Source of the DNA: Cyathus striatus
Taxonomy: Eukaryota > Basidiomycota > Agaricomycetes > Agaricales > Nidulariaceae
DNA length: 64,000 nucleotides
Assembly (NCBI GenBank): GCA_025738555.1
Contig: JAOVFP010000004.1
Span: 6,014,001 to 6,078,000, forward strand
Direction: 5' to 3'
Below are positions 57,614 through 64,000 of this stretch, one piece after another. Each line of letters starts with the position of its first letter. Position 1 is the stretch's first letter. Position numbers and translations under genes: made by a program. The notes under the pieces were generated by a model. That model saw nothing but the letters and a program-made list of their open reading frames with translations, was not told the origin of the DNA and made no database searches.

Positions 57614-59160
57614 ATATCAGCTAAGGGCTCTCTGACGGAGGCCTTGAAATATTTGTCACGTGAAAGAATCCTGATAAGCTTCCTATGATGGGTTCTGGAT
57701 AGGTTGTAGTCGAAAAGGGCATCGCCAGAAATATATTCACATAGTAAATACAAGCATACGTTTGGAAACTTACGCAACAGCCATACATGAAAGCCTGCCC
57801 CTAGTTCCCCTCATAAGCTCAAAGTCCACCCAAACTCCTCCCCCACTTTATCCATACCACTCCCCCTCCCCATCCCCCCCAAGCATCATGGACGGTGTCG
57901 AGACTCTTCACTTCCGCGTTAGCTACCCCGCCTGCATGTTTGTGGGAGCCCGATGACATCTTTCATCCAGCTTGCGTAACTATTGTGATAAGATGTGTCC
58001 TCGGCCGAACCGCAGCGTACAAGGCCTCAGAGAACGATGGTACCAGAATAAGGGATTCCCCCTCACCAGCTTTAGCTATCGATAAAAACTGATACGCTAG
58101 TAAATGTAAAGGACGTACTTTAATTTCATTTTCCGCGTTCCGAATTTATGGAACTTCCACCTGAGCGCGTGAGTAGGACACAGCGGGGAGGGGCTGAGTT
58201 CCCGCGCCGCCTCCCATAACTTACTAAGGGATTAAAACAAATAAACTTATAAAAACATAAAACTCCGCCTCAGTATGGTTTAAAACAATTTAAACAAATA
58301 ACATACCACTTTCATTCAAAAACACACAGTCCTGTTGCATTTGCTAGCACCAGATAAATCCCACCATGCATTATGACGAGCCCCAGATTTACAGACCAAC
58401 CAGAAAAGCGCACAGAGTTGAAAGAAAAACCTAGAACCTAGAACCAGCCCAGAACTCGAGAACTATGCCAAAGCTATGCAGACAGTGCACTAGCTAAGCA
58501 CGGAATGATGCCGATGTATCACGCACAACCCATGCGCAGATCCCCAGAAGAGAGACAATAGCATTGCGAGTATGCGTCGCAGCGATGGCGTGTTGTTGCG
58601 ATACTGACGCGCCACGCGCACTTGATGATGTAATCAACGCCCGAAATGGAAACAGATCGACGTGCCGCCCATACGGGCGCCCGTCACGACATAGACACGC
58701 ATGCACGCGTGCATGCAATTGGTTGCAGTAACGACTGGGCTAGAACAACGGAGAAACCTAGGAATAAATTAGTAATTAGTATAGACCAAAGTAGTAACTA
58801 GATATGTCCGTAAATGTATATAGATGAGCGAGGAGGGAAGAAATAAGGCAGGAACTGCTAGGCATTCTTCCCTCCCACTGACAGGGTGTGTAAAGACGAG
58901 AATCAGAGATAGTTACGAGACGTTTTGATACCGAGAAATACGTACCGCGATACTGAATTGAATCTGAACTTGACTTTGAATACTTTGACGCGTGAAGGAG
59001 AATAGCCTGAGTTTAACTTGTTCTATTTTTAACTTGTTCTAAATTTGGAATAGACACAATTGTACCCCTCGAACTTACTGAAATCGCACCTCGGGATTTG
59101 GATATTATTATAGTATTTAGGATTTCTATTCTAAGTACTTAAGAATTACTTAACTCGCCG
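57614..59160. other. Spacer and probable upstream LTR region of the Gypsy element
   Basis: A minus-strand frame (57535-57777) contains FPNVCLYLLCEYISGDALFD, a segment also seen at about 56300. From roughly 58700 to 59173 the sequence likely belongs to the 5' LTR of the retroelement, whose end CGTGACACAACA lies at 59161-59172. I could not fix the LTR start because the partner LTR is outside the window. Confidence 0.35.
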
Positions 59161-59307
59161 CGTGACACAACATTTGGAGCCCACCGCGAGGGGGTGAGGG
59201 TTCAATTCCAGACAAAGACATTTTATAAAAAGACAATAACTTCGAAATAAAAAATCGAAAAACCGTTGAAAAATCACGGAAAAATCAGATTAAATTACTA
59301 AGTCATT

Positions 59308-61094
59308 GTGGCTAGTGATAAAGCACGTAAACGAACGTCCCGCACTTCGCAGAAAGCAGGATTTGAAGTTTTAGAGCTATCTGTCAGAAAGAGAGTCAAT
59401 AAAAATAGGAATCAAATTGAAAGCACTTCTACAGAACTTGTAACAAAGTCAACAAGTAACTTAGAAGGAGAACCTGAGATACAGAGACCTATAGTTGAGA
59501 CAGGAATTGAGACAAGTACAGTGGATCAATATTTTATTCCAGGTGCTTTTTCAATACCAAGTCCACCACCTGAATTATTAAGTGAGGATTCTGACAGATC
59601 AGAAGTTATACAAGCATTAGCAAATACCTTAAGTCAGATCACTCTGGCAGACTTATCAGATAGAGAAAGAGAAGAGGAAATAAATCCTCTACCAGTATTT
59701 GGACCTGCAGAAAGACCACAGACTCCATCACCTGCACCACCTTCAGATAGTGACTCAGAAGACGAAATGGCAAAGGGAGTCCCTCCACCAACAAGTTGTG
59801 ATAGTCCACAGTGGAATGGAGATGGTAGACGATTAAAAGATTGGCTAAGACAGTTGGAGATGCTCTATGAACATTATGGAGAGATAGGAGGAAAAAAGTG
59901 AGTGAGACATGCAGTGGGATGTATTGAGAAGTATGAAGTGGCAGAAATAGTAGAAAAATTTGCCGAATCCAAAGCTGATAGCTGGGAAAAATTTAGGCAA
60001 AGACTTTTGACAGAATATGATCCAGATGAAGGGGAAGAGTATGGATCTGCATCAAAGTTAGAGAGAATGGCCAGAAAGCAAAGACTTATTGGTGATGGTG
60101 ATTTCCGTGAATGGAAAGAGTTTAAAAGAGCATTTGTAGATGAAGCAGAAAAGGGTGCTGAGCCAGAGAAAATAGTTTGTTCACAAATCGTTTCCTGGTG
60201 AACACTCTTGGTAGTGTATTTACAGAAGACTTTAGAGAAAAGTTGAATACACACTTACAATTCATGGACTCTAAAGTTGTAGCAGATGAGACTTCACCAA
60301 AGAAAAGACTGAGAGAGGACCCTTATACTCTGAAAGAAGTTGTAGCAGCAGTGGACAAGTTAACAGACACAGTGCCAATAGGCGGAGTTGCAAATTTGTA
60401 CACAGAGATTGGTGGGAAGTCTGGAAGTATAATCAAGAAGGAAGTAATGGAGAGTGCACTTGCTGGAAGTAGTAAAGACAGCTATGGTAAAGTGCAAAAA
60501 GAGATTGAAAGTTTGCGACATGAAATGAGAACTTTGTTGCAGAGTCAAACAGCGCTTGTGCAAGCGCAAAGTAATCAGTACCGGCCCCCTGTAAATAATT
60601 GGGGACCACCACAGAACACAACATATCAATTCTGAAACCCAGTAAATCCAGGGACAGGAGGGTATGGAGGATGTGGCATGAACTGTGATTGTCACTATTG
60701 TGGCAATTGTACTGATGGACTGCGAAATTGCAGAGTGCAAGCAAAAGACTTGTAAAATGGTTTGATAAAAGAGTTGTCAAATGGTAGAATTGTGATGGGA
60801 GCAAGTGGAATGTCTGTCTTTAAACGTGATGGACCACTTAGACGAGAAGTTGAAAGAATAATGCAGATGAAAGAATCTGAAATAAGACAAGTCCTGCCAG
60901 AAGGGAAAGTGACACTTCTGCAAAATACAGGAAGTGGAATGGAACCACCAGCACATTTGTTACAACAGATGCAGCAGTACTCTGGATGGTTTGAAAGACA
61001 AGGATGGAGTGTACCTTCACAGATGCAAGGAAGTAATGAACAGTACTTGCAGACAAGGGGGGGTAAAGAAACCAATCCTAACTCAGATTTTTAA
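59308..61094 (+). pseudogene. Gag region of the Gypsy element
   Basis: Four consecutive open pieces: 59308-59901, 59902-60201, 60177-60635 and 60762-61094. The first has no clear ATG near its start; the first in-frame Met precedes AKGVPPPTSCDSPQWNGDGR. The core fits a retrotransposon Gag (DGRRLKDWLRQLEMLYEHYG; ADSWEKFRQRLLTEYDPD). It is followed by a charged stretch and a cysteine cluster NCDCHYCGNCTDGLRNC near 60680-60732, a degenerate zinc knuckle. TGA at 59899 and a shift near 60190 interrupt the frame; TGA at 60633 and TAA near 60752 follow. Confidence 0.65.
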
Positions 61095-61144
61095 CAAGTC
61101 CAAGGAAGGAGCAGCACCAATCACCCAACCAGGTACCATGGCTA

Positions 61145-62341
61145 GTGGCCACTGGTACTCCGGAGGAAGAGCTTAGGCCAAAAAGTGCACAGCACAATAT
61201 ACCCAATGAGATAGATTCTGTTTCCAATGTTCATGAAGGCATTTCTGTGCCTATGTTAAATAAAAGAAAAGTACAAAATAAGAAAAATGAAAAAGACTCT
61301 ACAAAAATAAATAATCAGAAAAACTCAGAAAAAATTATGTTACCATTTCCCAAACGTCCTTTTAAACATGTAACACCATTGGAGATGGCACCTGGCCATC
61401 TACCTATCAGACTAGATGAGTTAGACAGAAAACTGCACTGCAATGTGGCACCAGTTGAACAGAATGTGAATGTTTCAGATGTTGTTGAGAAAATGATGCA
61501 GGCAGAAATAACTTTGACAAACCGAGAGTTGTTAGCAGTATCACCAGCTGCAAGGGCAGAGGTACAAAATGCTACAACAAGTAGGCATATAGAAGTTGAA
61601 GTTAGCCGAGTAGAAGAAAACAAAATAAAACAGAGTGTGGTACCAATCAGAATGGTACATATAGAGGAAGTGGATGATGATGATGCACCACCAGCACCAA
61701 GTCAACCAAAACTGAGAACCATATTGCTAAGTCAGCTAAAGTTGGATGATCCAAAACATAGACCATTCAACAAGACCAAACAAGGCAAAAAGATGGAATC
61801 AGGATGGGGTTGGCAGTTAAGTGACTTAGCTGTTCAGTACTTTCACAACAAAACTGCAGACAAACAACAAGCCACTGAACTTGTGTGTGCTGCTAGAGAA
61901 TCAGAGTCTTTACGTGCTATAAAAGGACTTGTGAATGGACAGGTAGAAAAAGAAGCACTGTTAGACAGTGGTTCACAGATCACCACTATGAGTAAAAAGG
62001 TTGCAGAAACTTGTGCCATTTCATTTGATCCCTCTGTGAAAATAAAAATGCAGAGTGCAAATGGAGAATATGAGATGACATTGGGACTTGCACGAAATGT
62101 ACCTTTCAAAATAGCTGGAGTGACTATGTACCTCCAAATACATGTTCTGGAAAATCCACCATATGAACTATTGTTAGGACGACCATTTGACTGTTTAATG
62201 GCAAGTAGTATTCAAAATGAATTAGATGGAGGTCAATATGTGACTGTAACAGATCCAAACACATTTGAGAAAATAACCATCCCTACACATGAGAGAGGGA
62301 AGATGAAGATTGTCACCGAAGACAGTCAAAATTTTCATTAA
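61145..62341 (+). CDS. Retropepsin-like aspartic protease region of the Gypsy element
   Basis: A 398-codon open piece. After a low-complexity lysine-rich start the C-terminal half has the protease signature EALLDSGSQITTMSKKVAE (about 61950), with DSG as active-site triad, and the second-lobe motif YELLLGRPFDCLM (about 62160). Several fungal Gypsy proteases have DSG instead of DTG. The stop at 62339-62341 separates it from the reverse transcriptase frame, which begins 8 bp later in a different phase. It may be expressed through frameshifting or be a product of decay. Confidence 0.7.
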   Translation: MATGTPEEELRPKSAQHNIPNEIDSVSNVHEGISVPMLNKRKVQNKKNEKDSTKINNQKNSEKIMLPFPKRPFKHVTPLEMAPGHLPIRLDELDRKLHCNVAPVEQNVNVSDVVEKMMQAEITLTNRELLAVSPAARAEVQNATTSRHIEVEVSRVEENKIKQSVVPIRMVHIEEVDDDDAPPAPSQPKLRTILLSQLKLDDPKHRPFNKTKQGKKMESGWGWQLSDLAVQYFHNKTADKQQATELVCAARESESLRAIKGLVNGQVEKEALLDSGSQITTMSKKVAETCAISFDPSVKIKMQSANGEYEMTLGLARNVPFKIAGVTMYLQIHVLENPPYELLLGRPFDCLMASSIQNELDGGQYVTVTDPNTFEKITIPTHERGKMKIVTEDSQNFH

Positions 62342-62349
62342 TCGATGAT

Positions 62350-63537
62350 TTGATCCCTGATCAAGGAGAGGCAGTGCTAATTATGTCATATGGACAAAAT
62401 GAATTAAAGGTGGACAGAATGTATATGAAAGATGATAAACTGATGTTAACAGTACAGGACTTGCAATGTGCATATATGATGGAACAGGCAAGAGATGGAC
62501 AACTTGAGGATAAGAAAATGGAGGCATTCTTTTTAAGTTTGACACAAGGGACAACTGGTGAACTTGGCAATATGAAAACAGCCAACACAGTGAGAGTGTG
62601 TTTGGCTGGAAAGAAATATAAGCCAGTAGCTCAGAAAGTTAGACCAGTGTTAGCTGATGTGCCCCAAGAGTATTACATAAAGTGTGAAATAAAGGGAAAT
62701 CCTTTAGAGAATATGCCAGAGTTGCCTGTAAAGCCACCAGACTTTGTTCCAACTAAGAGATACACAGATGAACAAAAAGATGAAATGGATAAAGTCCATG
62801 GACAGGACTTCTTATGGAATGAAGAACGTAAACTGATGCACTGGATGATAAGAGAACAGGAAGAAGCTTTTGCTTGGGATGATACAGAGTGTGGCAAATT
62901 CAAAGAAGAATTCTTCCCACCAGTACAAATCCCAGTAATACCTCATATACCTTGGGTAGAAAGAAATATTCCTATTCCATTAGCACTCTGTGAAGAAGTT
63001 TGCAGAATTATTAAGTCAAAGATTGATAATGGAGTATATGAATCATCTAATGCATCCTACCGATCAAAGTGGTTTTGTGTTGTAAAAAAAGATGGTAAAA
63101 GTTTACAATTAGTACATAGTCTTGAACCATTGAACCAGGTGACTATTGCTCACTCAGGATTACCACCAGCAACTGAAGAGCTAGCGAATCACTTTGCAGG
63201 AAGAGCATGTGGTGGGATTTTGGACTTGTATGTTGGATATGATGAACGAATACTAGCAGAGAGCTCAAGGGACTTGACCACATTCCAAACTCCCTTTGGA
63301 GCACTTAGATTAGTAACTTTGCCTATGGGATGGACAAACTCTGTTCCAATTTTCCATGATGATGTAACTTATATCTTGCAAGATGAAGTACCAGAATACA
63401 CTAAACCTTATATTGATGATTGTCCATTGAGAGGTCCAGCTACCCGGTATGAGTTAGAAGATGGAGGTTATGAATCAATCAAAGAAAACTCTGGAATCAG
63501 ACGATTTGTTTGGGAGCACTTCCAAAATGTGAACTGA
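62350..63537 (+). CDS. Reverse transcriptase region of the Gypsy element
   Basis: A 395-codon piece. Motifs in order: SKWFCVVKKDGKSLQLVHSL (about 63070), ILDLYVGYDERILAESSRDL (about 63220), TTFQTPFGALRLVTLPMGWT (about 63280), and the catalytic box YIDD (about 63412) followed by CPLRGP. The VGYD aspartate and YIDD aspartates needed for metal binding are present. TGA at 63535-63537 stops the frame immediately before ILQRMKY, where related elements commonly have Arg, so CGA-to-TGA is likely. Confidence 0.8.
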   Translation: MIPDQGEAVLIMSYGQNELKVDRMYMKDDKLMLTVQDLQCAYMMEQARDGQLEDKKMEAFFLSLTQGTTGELGNMKTANTVRVCLAGKKYKPVAQKVRPVLADVPQEYYIKCEIKGNPLENMPELPVKPPDFVPTKRYTDEQKDEMDKVHGQDFLWNEERKLMHWMIREQEEAFAWDDTECGKFKEEFFPPVQIPVIPHIPWVERNIPIPLALCEEVCRIIKSKIDNGVYESSNASYRSKWFCVVKKDGKSLQLVHSLEPLNQVTIAHSGLPPATEELANHFAGRACGGILDLYVGYDERILAESSRDLTTFQTPFGALRLVTLPMGWTNSVPIFHDDVTYILQDEVPEYTKPYIDDCPLRGPATRYELEDGGYESIKENSGIRRFVWEHFQNVN

Positions 63538-64000
63538 ATTCTACAGCGAATGAAGTATTCAGGTGGAACCTTCTCAGGGAAGAAATTAATTCTGTGTGCA
63601 GATGAGTTTGAAGTAGTTGGGCATATGTGCTCTTACAAAGGATGTAGGCCAACTGCTAAAACAATTAACTCTGTAACAAATTGGGGACCCTGTGAGGACT
63701 TCAGTGATGTTAGAGCCTTCCTTGGAACAGTTGTCCAAGCAAGACAAAACATTCCTAAGTTTGTTGACTTAGCGGCACCACTATACAATCTGCTGAAGAA
63801 AAATGTCGAGTTCCATTGGGGTGGGAAAGAACAAGAATCAATGGTCCTCTTGAAACAAGCAGTTAAAAATAACTTGCCAATTCGCAACCCGAACTATGAA
63901 AGTAAACAACCCTTAGTTGTAGCAGTAGACACATCATATATTGCTACTGGGTGGTTAATTTACCAAAGAGATGAAGAAAATCCATCTAAAATCTACTACA
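63538..64000 (+). pseudogene. Reverse transcriptase thumb/RNase H region, truncated by the window edge
   Basis: The same frame resumes after the TGA: ILQRMKYSGGTFSGKKLIL, VGHMCSYKGCRP, the RAFLGTVVQARQNIPKFVDL AAPLYNLLKK connection motif, and the first RNase H strand LVVAVDTSYIATGWLIYQ with its catalytic Asp. The element leaves the window here; integrase is not visible. Confidence 0.8.

Larger units (their letters stand above)
59161..64000 (+). mobile_element. Ty3/Gypsy LTR retrotransposon, decayed and cut by the window edge
   Basis: Order: LTR end, primer-binding site, Gag, protease, reverse transcriptase, start of RNase H, the normal Ty3/Gypsy order with integrase expected to the right. 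The primer-binding site TGGAGCCCACCGCGAGGGG begins at about 59175, 2-3 nt after the LTR end, and would pair with a tRNA 3' end. Stops at 59899, 60633, 60752 and 63535 and a frame change near 60180-60200 show that this copy cannot make its full polyprotein. Composition is AT-rich and purine-rich, unlike the host genes. Confidence 0.85.

Noticed and set aside
39798..63537. TGA used as a tryptophan codon, because TGA stands where Trp is expected in the zinc-finger gene and the NB-ARC gene
   Set aside because: TGG is the normal Trp codon throughout the same genes (for example every GKW in the TPR array), and other stops replace Glu or Lys. Point nonsense changes are simpler.
59308..63537. Classic repeat-induced point mutation signature
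   Set aside because: RIP favours CpA to TpA (TpG to TpA on the other strand), which would give TAG or TAA from TGG or CAG. The observed TGA stops do not fit that bias, and I cannot compute the indices.

Overview
The window is nuclear DNA of a filamentous basidiomycete, most likely an agaricomycete. The reasons are spliceosomal introns of about 46-62 nt with GTRNGY donors and YAG acceptors, genes typical of mushroom-forming fungi (STAND/NLR NTPases, an F-box/LRR fragment, a BTB fragment, a seven-helix membrane protein, a cysteine-tailed membrane protein, a six-cysteine small secreted protein), intron-bearing nuclear tRNA genes, and abundant, mostly decayed transposable elements. Coding density is very low. 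I see no rRNA, CRISPR or bacterial-type operon.

Layout. 0-3.2 kb: a partial gene with tandemly repeated segments running off the left edge, a truncated BTB fragment, a tRNA-Ser-like relic and a frameshifted DUF5648-like pseudogene. 5.3-5.8 kb: an intact three-exon small secreted protein. 8.5-12.9 kb: a 4.3-kb inverted-repeat element with a single centre, whose inner arms carry many copies of a 10-bp GAAATCAATG motif (foldback-like). 14.3-15.6 kb: a six-exon seven-helix membrane protein with one in-frame TAA. 16.5-17.6 kb: a 55-bp minisatellite and a 236-bp MITE with TTA target duplication. 19.1-23.3 kb: at least nine copies of an intron-containing tRNA-Glu(CUC) gene, all on the minus strand and in all stages of decay. 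24.0-25.5 kb: a four-exon conserved membrane protein.

25.5-39.7 kb is a graveyard of AT-rich repeats: LTR-like remnants in both orientations, tandem arrays, long inverted repeats and a self-complementary minisatellite. 39.7-51.3 kb is the most interesting stretch: a broken zinc-finger-like gene, a three-exon NB-ARC-TPR NLR on the minus strand, a relic NACHT 5' end, and a three-exon NACHT NLR on the plus strand. The two NLRs belong to different NTPase classes but appear to share a short N-terminal motif. The NACHT gene and about 5 kb around it lie between two direct copies of a roughly 1.3-1.6-kb sequence (45.97-47.4 and 52.28-53.9 kb). 56.6-57.6 kb holds a degraded F-box/LRR gene. From 59.2 kb to the right edge runs a decayed Ty3/Gypsy element (PBS, Gag, protease, reverse transcriptase, start of RNase H) with several stops and a frame change.

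Exon coordinates were derived by hand from splice signals and reading-frame agreement. Family names rest on motif recognition without a database search.
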